From Chloroflexota bacterium (lineage in GTDB: Bacteria; Chloroflexota; Dehalococcoidia; SAR202; UBA11138): a stretch of 5,643 nt of DNA. Positions 1 to 5,643 of this stretch are shown here, in pieces; position 1 is the first letter of the stretch, and each line of letters starts with the position of its first letter. The stretch is from positions 1 to 5,643 of the forward strand of contig JADFQF010000123.1 of the NCBI GenBank assembly GCA_022561955.1, given 5' to 3'. A program made the translations under genes and the position numbers. The notes under the pieces are model-generated. The model was not told the DNA's origin, did not search any database, and saw only the letters and a program-made list of their open reading frames with translations.

Positions 1-681
1 GCGGACGTCTGGCCCACCGACGTCGAGGGCACCTTCCGGCGAATCACAGAGGCCGTCGAAGGCATCCTGAAGGCGGGCGCGATGCCCGTGGTGCTTGGCG
101 GAGACCACGCGATAACATTTCCAGTCGTGCGGGCGTATAGCGAACCTTTGCACGTGGTGCACTTCGATGCGCACATCGACTATTCCCCCTTCATGCACGG
201 ATTCGAATACTCCAACTCGCACGCCTTTCGCCATATCCACCACATGTCTCATGTGCAGAGTCTGACTCAGGTCGGCATTCGGAGCCTGCGAAACGTCAAG
301 GACTGGGTCGACGATTCGATCAGCGACGGGAATCGGGTTATCGGCATGGCGGAGTCGCGTGAGCTGGGCCCCAAGGGGCTCGCCGAGCTGCTGCCCGAAG
401 GCGCGCGCTGCTACGTCAGCATCGACATCGACGTGCTCGACATGCCGTTGGTGCCCGGATGCGTGTCCGCCGAGCCCAACGGCATGAGCTATGCGGAGCT
501 GCGTGACGACCTGTTTGCGCTGGCGGAGCATCTGGACATAGTAGGCTTCGACCTGGTGGAGGTAAATCCTCAGCTGGACGTCGGCACCGGGATTACGTCG
601 TACCTGGCCGCACATACGATTCTGGAATTTCTCGGCCGCATATGCGTTCAGCCACGTTGGATTGCGAGAAGAAAAAGCTAG
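1..681 (+). CDS. Agmatinase/arginase-family ureohydrolase, 5'-truncated by window edge
   Basis: The reading frame is open from base 1, so 226 C-terminal residues of a protein that is usually about 300-320 aa are visible; the first methionine in view (base 82) is internal. Seen directly, numbering from base 1: GGDH with His36, HFDAHID with Asp56, His58 and Asp60, and SIDIDVLD with Asp142 and Asp144. These are the six ligands of the binuclear Mn (or Ni) centre of the ureohydrolase fold. The C-terminal block VGFDLVEVNP is also typical of agmatinases. The family hydrolyses a guanidino group to urea plus an amine (agmatine to putrescine, or guanidinobutyrate, guanidinopropionate, arginine, guanidine). 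The loop after the metal site reads DMPLVPGCVSAEPNG instead of the common DPxxAPGTGTPEPGG, so the substrate cannot be assigned and agmatine is only one option. The enzyme is probably cytoplasmic. It converges on the kinase operon. Confidence 0.93.
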   Translation, partial: ADVWPTDVEGTFRRITEAVEGILKAGAMPVVLGGDHAITFPVVRAYSEPLHVVHFDAHIDYSPFMHGFEYSNSHAFRHIHHMSHVQSLTQVGIRSLRNVKDWVDDSISDGNRVIGMAESRELGPKGLAELLPEGARCYVSIDIDVLDMPLVPGCVSAEPNGMSYAELRDDLFALAEHLDIVGFDLVEVNPQLDVGTGITSYLAAHTILEFLGRICVQPRWIARRKS

Positions 682-683
682 AG

Positions 684-709
684 CGGGTGGCAATCACCTG
701 GATCTTTTT
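684..709 (+). terminator. Candidate intrinsic terminator after the ureohydrolase gene
   Basis: Three bases past the TAG stop, CGGGTG (684-689) pairs with CACCTG (695-700), with one G-T wobble and a 5-nt GCAAT loop. The run ATCTTTTTA (702-710) follows directly. The stem is only 6 bp, but the position and the T-tract fit a Rho-independent terminator. On the minus strand the same hairpin is followed, after a gap of about 7 nt, by TTTTT within the end of the hydrolase gene, so it could weakly stop the convergent kinase operon too. Confidence 0.5.
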
Positions 710-776
710 ATAGATACGGGACTGTAGAGACGTCAATTCGACATGCGGGTCCCGTTGGCGAGAGAAGTCCGGCCCA

Positions 777-806
777 TCGGGCGATCATCCTGTGCAGCCC
801 GCCCGA
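777..806. repeat. GC-rich inverted repeat in the convergent gap
   Basis: TCGGGCG (777-783) and CGCCCGA (800-806) form a perfect 7-bp stem with a 16-nt loop, 43 bp beyond the stop codon of the minus-strand operon. No T-tract follows on either strand, so it is not a standard intrinsic terminator. It could be a 3'-end-stabilising hairpin or a Rho-associated structure. The 167-bp gap otherwise holds the terminator at 684-709 and nothing else recognisable. Confidence 0.3.
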
Positions 807-848
807 ATGGATGGACCAGACCGATTAGGATATGACCAGCGAGTCCTA

Positions 849-2441
849 TTAAGACGCCCTCGGTCCGTTCGGGCGAGCGATCTGCGGGTGGTCCAGTACC
901 TCACGGACCTTCAGAGCGAGGACATCCGGGGTAAAAGGCTTTTGAATAAACTGGCCGTCGTCTGCATACAGGGACCGGAGGATGTCGTTATCGTCGATAT
1001 AACCCGATGTGAGAAGCACCTTCGTCTCGGGGTGAATCTCCCTCATCTGCGTAGCAAGCTCCATGCCGCCCATTAACGGCATCACGACGTCGGTCAGCAG
1101 AAGATGTATCTCCTGCCCGACGTGTTCCTGGGCTTTCTGGATGGCCTCCACGCCGTTGGTAGCTTCGACCACCGAGTAGCCGTGGTCGCGCAAGGTCTGC
1201 GTCATCATCTCGAGCACAGACGGCTCATCCTCTACCAGGAACAGGGTCTCCGTGCCGTATGCCGACACATGGACGTCCTCTTCGCTGGTTGTAACGTCGG
1301 CGATGTCTTCGATGAGCGGCAAATATATGCAGAATGACGTGCCCTCTCCAAGCTCGCTTTCGACCGTTATGAACCCCTTGTTTTGCTCTAGTATCGTGGA
1401 ACATGTCGAGAGTCCCAGGCCTGTTCCCCTATTCTCCTCTTTCGTGGTGAAGAAGGGTTGGAAGATCCGGGCCTTTACTTCGGGGGACATGCCCGTGCCG
1501 GTGTCGGTGACCGTCAAGGTCACGTAACTCCCGTCGGGTACCCCATCGGGACCCACGTTTTCATCGTCGTCGACCGTCAATTCCCCTGTCTCGACTGTAA
1601 TCTTCCCCAGGCCGGGCATGGCGTCCCGGGCGTTGACGGCAAGATTTACGAGTATCTGCGTGAACTGGCCGGGGTCGATATTGGCCAGACCGATGTCCTG
1701 TTTCAGCATGACGACCAGCTCGATGTCCTCGCCGATCACCCTGCGGAGCATATCGTTGGTGTCGAGAACGAGCTCGTTCAGGCTAACGACCCTGGACTGC
1801 AAGGCGTCGCGCCGAGAGTATGACAGCAGCTGCTGGGTCAGGCGGGCACCGCGTTGCGCAATCTTCTTGATCTCCTGGATGTCTCGTAGTACGGACTCCT
1901 GCGGGCGCTCAGGCTTCATCAGTAGCTCGGAATAGCCCATGATCGCCGTCAGAAGGTTGTTGAAATCGTGGGCGACTCCGCTTGCAAGCCTGCCGACGCC
2001 CTCCATCTTCTGGGCGTGCTGTAGCTGCTCGATGTAATGTGAGGTCTCCTGCTCGAGCCGCTGCTGCTGTAGATCTAGCAGCCGCTCACCGACGCTGACA
2101 CGCGCACGTAACTCCTCGGAATCGAAGGGCTTCGTCACGTAGTCGTCTGCTCCGGCGCGCAGGCCTTCTATGATATCCTCCCTGCGCCCTTTGGACGTGA
2201 GCAGTATGACGTAGGGCGGCGTGATGCCCTGCGCCTCGCTTATCTTCTGACAGACCTCGACGCCGTCCATGCCCGGCATCATCCAGTCCAGGATGACGAG
2301 CTCCGGTGCGTCCTCGCTCTGAATCGCCTCCCATGCGTCGCTGCCGTTGGAGGCGGTCGAAACGTCGTACCCCCATCTCAAGAGAGTCGTCTCGAGAAGC
2401 AGTCGAGTGGACCTGTCGTCTTCAGCTACCAGTACCTTCAT
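849..2441 (-). CDS. Soluble hybrid histidine kinase, REC-HisKA-HATPase-REC
   Basis: This 530-aa protein has no membrane segment. Domains: REC1 about 1-118 (acidic pocket Asp8/Asp9, phosphoacceptor Asp52 in [10 protein letters not shown], Thr82, Lys104); a Gln/Glu-rich, probably coiled-coil linker 119-147; HisKA with phosphoacceptor His158 in AHDFNNLL; HATPase_c about 255-376 with the N-box around Asn266/Asn270, G1 DTGTGM at 313-318, FFTTK, and G2 GTGLGL at 339-344; REC2 about 398-517 (Glu404/Asp405, Asp451, Thr478, Lys501). The HDFNNLL kinase core with a C-terminal receiver resembles CckA- and NtrB-like kinases. All residues needed for autophosphorylation and phosphotransfer are visible. No output domain is present. 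The N-terminal receiver suggests that the kinase is controlled by phosphorylation, plausibly from the HPt of the upstream gene product (inferred). The ATG at 2441 is chosen because REC1 begins there and GAAAGAG (2456-2450) lies 8 nt upstream. Confidence 0.95.
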   Translation of the reverse strand: MKVLVAEDDRSTRLLLETTLLRWGYDVSTASNGSDAWEAIQSEDAPELVILDWMMPGMDGVEVCQKISEAQGITPPYVILLTSKGRREDIIEGLRAGADDYVTKPFDSEELRARVSVGERLLDLQQQRLEQETSHYIEQLQHAQKMEGVGRLASGVAHDFNNLLTAIMGYSELLMKPERPQESVLRDIQEIKKIAQRGARLTQQLLSYSRRDALQSRVVSLNELVLDTNDMLRRVIGEDIELVVMLKQDIGLANIDPGQFTQILVNLAVNARDAMPGLGKITVETGELTVDDDENVGPDGVPDGSYVTLTVTDTGTGMSPEVKARIFQPFFTTKEENRGTGLGLSTCSTILEQNKGFITVESELGEGTSFCIYLPLIEDIADVTTSEEDVHVSAYGTETLFLVEDEPSVLEMMTQTLRDHGYSVVEATNGVEAIQKAQEHVGQEIHLLLTDVVMPLMGGMELATQMREIHPETKVLLTSGYIDDNDILRSLYADDGQFIQKPFTPDVLALKVREVLDHPQIARPNGPRAS

Positions 2442-2456
2442 GTCGCATACTCTTTC
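2438..2456 (-). promoter_or_regulatory. ATGA stop/start overlap with internal ribosome binding site
   Basis: On the minus strand the TGA of the membrane kinase (2440-2438) overlaps the ATG of the soluble kinase (2441-2439) as ATGA. GAAAGAG at 2456-2450 provides a Shine-Dalgarno sequence 8 nt before the start. This arrangement is typical of translational coupling and indicates that the two proteins are made together from one mRNA. Confidence 0.8.
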
Positions 2457-4768
2457 GAAAGCGCCTCTAATGCCGGCAGCAGGCGATTCATCTCTTCATC
2501 GAGCATCCTAAGAGCATCGTCCGCCCCGCTAAGCTCGGCGCTTCGCCCGATCATTTCCAGACGGAGGGCCGCTTCATAGACTGCATGTGCCTGCAAGTTG
2601 CCCACGGCGCCCTTCAGCGTGTGCGAGGTCCTTTGCAATACCTCGGCATCTCCTCTGGCAATCGCAGCACGTATATCCTCCATGAACTTGGGGCAGTCCT
2701 CCAATATAAGGCCAACCATCTGCCCCAACAGCTCTTCGTCACCTTCGAGCTGGTCCAGGGCAGCGGCCTTGTCGATCACCTGGCTGTCTTCTGATGCCAC
2801 CGGCGTGCTCCTTTGCGGCTCATTTTTCGAATCGCTGGTCGCGTCGCTCGGGCTGTCTACAGACTCCTCGATCACTCGGAACAGCTCTTTGGACTTCAGT
2901 GGCTTGGCGACGTAGGCGTCCATGCCTGATTCGAGACAACGCTCTCGGTCACCCGCCATCGCGTTTGCGGTCATGGCGACAATCGGGATGTGGCCGCCCG
3001 TGGCCTTCTCCTTTTCGCGAATTATCGCGGTCGCCTCGAAGCCACTCATTTCAGGCATCTGCACATCCATGAGCACCAGATCGAACTTTTCGGCGTCGAA
3101 GGCCTGGACGGCCTCTCGCCCGTCGTTGGCTAGAAAAACACGATGTCCGCGCTTTTCCAGAAGCCGAGTTACGAGCTTCTGGTTAACATCGTAGTCTTCC
3201 GCGATGAGGATGTAGAGGCTGCGCACTTCGGCCTCTTGGGTATCTGCAACAGGCGCTTGAGGGCTGGCCGGCTGCGTCGATTCGAGTGCCGACAGCAGGA
3301 CCTTCAGCAGGCTGGCCTGCTTGATCGGCTTGGTGAGATAACGTGTGATTCCAAGCTCTCGACACTTGGCGGCATCCCCACCTCTCTCCGACGACGTCAG
3401 CATCATGATGGTTGCCCCGGTGAGGCCGGGCTGCTCCCTGATGCGCCGTACAAGCTCAAAACCGTCCATCACCGGCATATTGACGTCGCTGAGTATCAGG
3501 GGGACCTCGTTGCCCTCGGCCTTTGCCCGCTCCAATGCCCGCAGCGCAGACAGGCCGTCTTCCACCAGGATCGGCTTCATTCCCCAATTGGTGACGACCT
3601 GTTCGAGAATTCGCCGGTTCGTCGCATTGTCGTCTACTATCAGGACCGTCATGTCTTTGAGCGCCGAAACGTCGGTGGTGATCGACGTCACCGGGGAGGC
3701 TTCGGTCTGAATGCCCAGTCTGGCGACGAAATGAAATGTACTGCCTACGCCCACTTCGCTGTCCACCCAGATCTCGCCGCCCATCATCTCGATGAGCTGA
3801 GAAGATATGGCAAGGCCAAGTCCGGTCCCGCCGTAGCTACGTGTCGTGGACCCATCCGCCTGGGAGAATGACTGAAATATCTCTTCCTGCTTATCGGCGG
3901 GTATGCCGATTCCCGTATCAGATATAGAGAAGTGGAGGCGGACCTCATCCGGACCGGCATCTCGTTGGCTGTCCAGGTCTACCTTTACGACGACCTCTCC
4001 GTGCTCCGTAAACTTGATGGCGTTGCCGACAAGGTTTACCATGATCTGCCGCAATCGGCCTACGTCTCCCACGACGCCGTCCGGAACGTCAGGCGCCATC
4101 TCGAAGGCCAATTCCAGGCCTTTCTCATGCGCCCGCAGCGCGAGCAGGTGCATGGTGTCTCCGAGACTCTCACTAAGATCGAAGCCTTCGATCAGGAAAT
4201 CCAGCTTCCCGGCTTCGATCTTTGAGAAGTCGAGAATGTCGTTGATTACCGTAAGCAGAGAGTCCGACGATTTCTTTACCAGGTCGAGATATTCTCTCTG
4301 CTCCTCGACGAGCTCGGTATCGAGCAACAGCTCCGTCATGCCGACGATTCCGTTCAGGGGCGTACGAATTTCATGGCTCATGTTGGCGAGAAATTCGCTT
4401 TTAGCCCTGTTGTGCACTTCGAGCTGAGCGTTTGTGGCCGTGAGGTCGTCCTGCTGCTGCCGGATCGTTTTCGAGCCGCGCCAGACGATGGAGATCAGGC
4501 CCAGGTATAGAACGACGAAGCCACCGCCTACGGCGCCAGCGGTCGTCCAAACCATATCGTCGAGGTCTTCGCTCAATTGGGTAATCGCGGAGGGATCAAG
4601 GGCCTTTGTCGAGCTTCCTCCAATCATGGCCGTGACATTCGATTTGAGGAGCGCGACGTCCTGATTCAGTCGGACGGTGATAATGACCGAGATGGCGACG
4701 GCCGCGAAGGTCATGATCGCGAAGCTAAAGATCGCAGACTTGACGAGGGGATTCTGAGAGAGTCTCAT
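2438..4768 (-). CDS. Membrane hybrid histidine kinase, TM2-HisKA-HATPase-REC-REC-HPt
   Basis: This 776-aa protein resembles BarA/GacS-type hybrids but has no recognisable HAMP or PAS domain. TM1 is about 11-33, followed by an extracytoplasmic loop of about 40 residues and TM2 about 73-96. A charged, probably helical linker (97-122) leads into HisKA with phosphoacceptor His132 in [10 protein letters not shown]. HATPase_c covers about 235-352 (N-box around Asn245/Asn249, DTGIGIP from Asp284, GGTGLGLA at 313-320). REC1 is about 373-495 (Asp379/Asp380, Asp428, Thr458, Lys480). REC2 is about 518-637 (Glu524/Asp525, Asp568, Thr600, Lys622). A Ser/Pro-rich linker precedes the C-terminal HPt about 665-770 with His716 in SHTLKG. 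The expected route is His132 to a receiver Asp to His716 to an external receiver. The ATG at 4768 is supported by AGGGTG (4783-4778) upstream and by its placement just before TM1. It is the first gene of the operon. Confidence 0.95.
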   Translation of the reverse strand: MRLSQNPLVKSAIFSFAIMTFAAVAISVIITVRLNQDVALLKSNVTAMIGGSSTKALDPSAITQLSEDLDDMVWTTAGAVGGGFVVLYLGLISIVWRGSKTIRQQQDDLTATNAQLEVHNRAKSEFLANMSHEIRTPLNGIVGMTELLLDTELVEEQREYLDLVKKSSDSLLTVINDILDFSKIEAGKLDFLIEGFDLSESLGDTMHLLALRAHEKGLELAFEMAPDVPDGVVGDVGRLRQIMVNLVGNAIKFTEHGEVVVKVDLDSQRDAGPDEVRLHFSISDTGIGIPADKQEEIFQSFSQADGSTTRSYGGTGLGLAISSQLIEMMGGEIWVDSEVGVGSTFHFVARLGIQTEASPVTSITTDVSALKDMTVLIVDDNATNRRILEQVVTNWGMKPILVEDGLSALRALERAKAEGNEVPLILSDVNMPVMDGFELVRRIREQPGLTGATIMMLTSSERGGDAAKCRELGITRYLTKPIKQASLLKVLLSALESTQPASPQAPVADTQEAEVRSLYILIAEDYDVNQKLVTRLLEKRGHRVFLANDGREAVQAFDAEKFDLVLMDVQMPEMSGFEATAIIREKEKATGGHIPIVAMTANAMAGDRERCLESGMDAYVAKPLKSKELFRVIEESVDSPSDATSDSKNEPQRSTPVASEDSQVIDKAAALDQLEGDEELLGQMVGLILEDCPKFMEDIRAAIARGDAEVLQRTSHTLKGAVGNLQAHAVYEAALRLEMIGRSAELSGADDALRMLDEEMNRLLPALEALSKEYAT

Positions 4769-4794
4769 GTTTTAATGCACCCTAATTTTCGGAT

Positions 4795-4843
4795 CATGCC
4801 GACAGAGTACGGCTGATGACAGGCATGCCGAATCACCGCCGTA
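4795..4843 (-). other. Hairpin with possible pseudoknot in the kinase-operon leader
   Basis: Read on the minus strand, UACGGC (4843-4838) pairs with GCCGUA (4813-4808). After a GG bulge, UGAU (4835-4832) pairs with AUCA (4817-4814). The 14-nt loop contains the self-complementary GGCAUGCC (4829-4822). The octamer TCGGCATG recurs downstream (4831-4824 and 4802-4795), so GGCAUG at 4800-4795 can pair with CAUGCC in the loop (4827-4822), giving an H-type pseudoknot. It lies 26-75 nt upstream of the start codon. No known riboswitch class was recognised. As DNA, the same symmetry could instead be a protein-binding site. Confidence 0.35.
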
Positions 4844-4846
4844 TCC

Positions 4847-4860
4847 CTTGTTTCAACAAG
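4847..4860. promoter_or_regulatory. Perfect palindrome CTTGTTTCAACAAG, candidate operator
   Basis: Two 6-bp arms, CTTGTT and AACAAG, flank a TC centre. On the minus strand the palindrome sits 2 bp downstream of a -10-like GATAAT and would span roughly -4 to +10 of the start site inferred from it, a usual place for a repressor operator. The binding protein is unknown. Confidence 0.35.
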
Positions 4861-4862
4861 CC

Positions 4863-4868
4863 ATTATC
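4863..4868 (-). promoter_or_regulatory. Candidate -10 element for the kinase operon
   Basis: GATAAT on the minus strand matches TATAAT at five of six positions and lies 95 bp upstream of the start codon at 4768. The hexamer 17 bp further upstream reads CCCATT, so no -35 box is apparent; the promoter would need an activator or another sigma factor. The inferred transcript starts near 4856 and has a leader of about 88 nt. Confidence 0.3.
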
Positions 4869-4899
4869 AGATATCGAGCGAAATTAATGGGAGATATTC

Positions 4900-5082
4900 A
4901 TGAAATCATTATTGCTCTCGAATCGCGAGGAAATAAGGGGGAATACCCCTATGCCAATGGGTGCGGAGCGACATCTTTTTGGCCGTGTGAGTCCGGCAAG
5001 TGCAAATCACGGCAAACGGATAGCCTACTTTGAGGCCTCACGCCCGGCCAACGCAATTCGCGTCGTACTGCCGTTGAAGTAG
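4900..5082 (+). CDS. Possible small protein (60 aa), doubtful
   Basis: An ATG at 4900 is preceded by GGGAGA (4889-4894) with a 5-nt gap, a good ribosome binding site, and opens a 60-codon frame ending in TAG. The product would start MKSLLLSNREE, has no clear membrane segment or signal peptide, carries scattered basic residues and ends with a short hydrophobic stretch. I recognise no family. Codon third positions are not clearly biased to G/C as in the neighbouring genes, which argues against real coding. A second overlapping frame (TTG at 4848, 61 codons) is also open, so openness alone means little. It lies between the divergent kinase operon and the RidA-like gene. A structured leader for the latter is an alternative reading of the same DNA. 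Confidence 0.2.
   Translation: MKSLLLSNREEIRGNTPMPMGAERHLFGRVSPASANHGKRIAYFEASRPANAIRVVLPLK
4936..5016 (+). other. Two potential RNA hairpins in the intergenic region
   Basis: AGGGG (4936-4940) pairs with CCCCT (4946-4950) across a GAATA loop. GCCGTG (4982-4987) pairs with CACGGC (5008-5013); TTT/AAA can extend this stem past one bulged G. I compared the segment by eye with guanidine-I, -II and -III, c-di-GMP-I, glycine, THF and fluoride riboswitch consensus motifs and found no match. It may be an uncharacterised leader or chance pairing. Confidence 0.2.
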
Positions 5083-5102
5083 GTGCCGACCCTCAGTCGA
5101 AT
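5074..5102 (+). promoter_or_regulatory. Weak sigma70-like promoter candidate upstream of the RidA-like gene
   Basis: TTGAAG (5074-5079) and TCGAAT (5097-5102) each match the -35 and -10 consensus at four of six positions and are separated by exactly 17 bp. They would give a leader of roughly 70 nt before the ATG at 5177. That leader would begin within or near a 6-bp hairpin, TCGTCT/AGACGA (5104-5120), and also contains the palindrome CCGATCGG (5133-5140). Confidence 0.25.
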
Positions 5103-5176
5103 GTCGTCTCAGATAGACGAAAAGTCCACTTGCCGATCGGGATGGTTCGAAAACTAGCAGGAGAGAGGGCACGCTT

Positions 5177-5563
5177 ATGGAAATCACAAGAAGAAACTAT
5201 GATAGTGTTCCGGTTACCGGCTCGCCTCACTATCACTCCGTAAGGGCTGGCAATTTGCTGTTCATCTCGGGCGCCACCGCCAAGATGACCGACGCGGAAT
5301 ACGGGGACATGGCCGCGCAGACCGAAGCAGTGTTGGTAATGATTAGAAACATGCTGGAGGCGGAGGGCGGAAGCCTCGATAACGTGGTGAAGGTAACCAA
5401 CTTCGTCACGGACATTTCCAAAGAAGCGACGGAGGCCTCTCGCGACATGCGCCGCAAGTACTTCGGAGAGAAGCTGCCGGCCAGCACACGGGTACAGGTG
5501 GTCGGGCTCATCGAGCCGCAGCTTTTGATCGAAATCGAGGCCATCGCCGTGCTGCCGGACTGA
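5177..5563 (+). CDS. RidA/YjgF/YER057c/UK114-family protein
   Basis: The 128-aa length is normal for this family of small cytoplasmic trimers. Seen directly: the N-terminal strand with the LLFISGAT motif (27-34), the central helix beginning near MAAQTEAVLVMIRNML (45-60), the DNVVKVTNFVTDI strand (68-80), and the C-terminal signature PASTRVQV...IEIEAIAVLP (101-127). Classical RidA hydrolyses reactive enamine/imine intermediates released by PLP enzymes, using an Arg in the PARS/T motif. Here the aligned position is Ser103, and the only nearby Arg is two residues later at 105. Imine deaminase activity is therefore uncertain, and a divergent Rid subfamily or a catabolic-pathway role is possible. 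GAGAGGG (5163-5169) lies 7 nt before the ATG, supporting this start. It is divergent from the kinase operon and points the same way as the upstream ureohydrolase. Confidence 0.93.
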   Translation: MEITRRNYDSVPVTGSPHYHSVRAGNLLFISGATAKMTDAEYGDMAAQTEAVLVMIRNMLEAEGGSLDNVVKVTNFVTDISKEATEASRDMRRKYFGEKLPASTRVQVVGLIEPQLLIEIEAIAVLPD

Positions 5564-5610
5564 TCGAGCGCAGAATTGGGCTAAGTGACCATCTCAAAAA
5601 GGAGGACGCC

Positions 5611-5643
5611 TTGTTCCCGCTCGCCCACCCTCGGGGTTTTTTG
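5611..5643 (+). CDS. Possible start of a further gene, cut by the window edge
   Basis: A full anti-16S match, AAGGAGG (5599-5605), is followed 5 nt later by TTG. The frame stays open for the 11 codons to the edge, reading FPLAHPRGFL after the start. The 47-nt gap after the RidA-like stop would suit a second gene of the same operon. Eleven codons give no clue to function. The same bases can be read as a terminator (5616-5642), so this call is tentative. Confidence 0.3.
   Translation, partial: MFPLAHPRGFL
5616..5642 (+). terminator. Alternative reading: weak terminator after the RidA-like gene
   Basis: CCCG (5616-5619) can pair with CGGG (5632-5635) across a 12-nt loop, or ACCC (5627-5630) with GGGT (5634-5637) across three bases; six T residues (5637-5642) follow. 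Both stems are only 4 bp, which is weak for an intrinsic terminator. This competes with the TTG-initiated reading frame over the same bases. Confidence 0.25.

Noticed and set aside
682..848. Guanidine riboswitch near the ureohydrolase
   Set aside because: No ykkC core, no paired ACGR loops and no guanidine-III pattern were found. The region also lies downstream of the hydrolase, not upstream.
824..851. TAGGA/TCCTA hairpin just past the kinase stop codon as a terminator
   Set aside because: The stem is 5 bp and AT-rich with a 13-nt loop, and no T-tract follows on the minus strand.
800..875. CGCCCGAA (800-807) and TTCGGGCG (868-875), a perfect 8-bp inverted repeat with a 60-nt spacer
   Set aside because: One arm lies inside the kinase coding end, the spacer is long, and the first arm pairs better with the nearer 777-783 segment. 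Probably chance in GC-rich DNA.
792..1935. Several plus-strand open frames opposite the soluble kinase
   Set aside because: All overlap conserved kinase and receiver motifs on the minus strand, lack family resemblance and lack consistent ribosome binding sites.
2086..2376. Minus-strand 96-codon frame inside the receiver of the soluble kinase
   Set aside because: It is an alternative frame of the REC1 coding sequence, Arg/Gly-rich as expected of a frame-shifted shadow.
3143..3871. Long plus-strand open frame (242 codons) opposite the membrane kinase
   Set aside because: It is antisense to conserved HATPase, REC1 and REC2 motifs of the 776-aa kinase. Its translation has no recognisable domain and is explained by codon bias of the real gene.
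4848..5033. 61-codon plus-strand frame starting at TTG
   Set aside because: The start lies in the palindrome, has no ribosome binding site, and the frame overlaps a better-supported but still doubtful ORF. No family resemblance.
4994..5045. GGCAAACGG and nearby bases resembling parts of a c-di-GMP-I riboswitch
   Set aside because: Only a short GGCAAAC match is present. The GGGACGCAAAGCC half, the tetraloop and the receptor helix are missing.

Overview
The window shows a bacterial chromosomal region with Shine-Dalgarno-led genes, moderately GC-rich coding sequence (judged by eye) and an AT-richer 408-bp intergenic gap. The lineage cannot be fixed from the sequence. The mix of long hybrid histidine kinases, an agmatinase-family ureohydrolase and a RidA-family protein occurs in several free-living environmental phyla. 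No mobile element, tRNA, rRNA, CRISPR array or phage gene is visible.

Layout. (1) Bases 1-681, plus strand: the 3' part of an agmatinase/arginase-family hydrolase whose N-terminus lies outside the window, followed at once by a modest intrinsic terminator (684-709). (2) Bases 682-848: the convergent gap between the hydrolase and the kinase operon, with one further GC-rich inverted repeat. (3) Bases 849-4768, minus strand: a tightly coupled two-gene operon. Its first gene (4768 to 2438) is a 776-aa membrane hybrid kinase of order TM-TM-HisKA-HATPase-REC-REC-HPt. Its second gene (2441 to 849) is a 530-aa soluble protein of order REC-HisKA-HATPase-REC. The genes share an ATGA stop/start. (4) Bases 4769-5176: a divergent intergenic region. 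It holds a candidate minus-strand promoter, a perfect palindrome over the predicted start site, a hairpin/pseudoknot-like leader for the kinase operon, a doubtful 60-aa plus-strand ORF and a weak candidate promoter for the next gene. (5) Bases 5177-5563, plus strand: a RidA/YjgF-family protein. (6) Bases 5564-5643: either the start of another gene (AAGGAGG before TTG) or a terminator.

How the genes may work together. The operon encodes a near-complete phosphorelay: two kinase cores, four receivers and one HPt, with every phosphoacceptor His and Asp present. The membrane kinase has only about 40 residues between its two membrane segments and lacks PAS and HAMP domains. The second protein can be controlled through its N-terminal receiver. 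Neither protein has a DNA-binding, GGDEF or other output domain, so the final output must be encoded elsewhere. The flanking hydrolase and RidA genes point to nitrogen or amine metabolism, but a functional link to the kinases is only inferred from position. The most unusual aspects are the output-less two-kinase relay, the structured leader in front of it, and the shifted arginine in the RidA-like protein.
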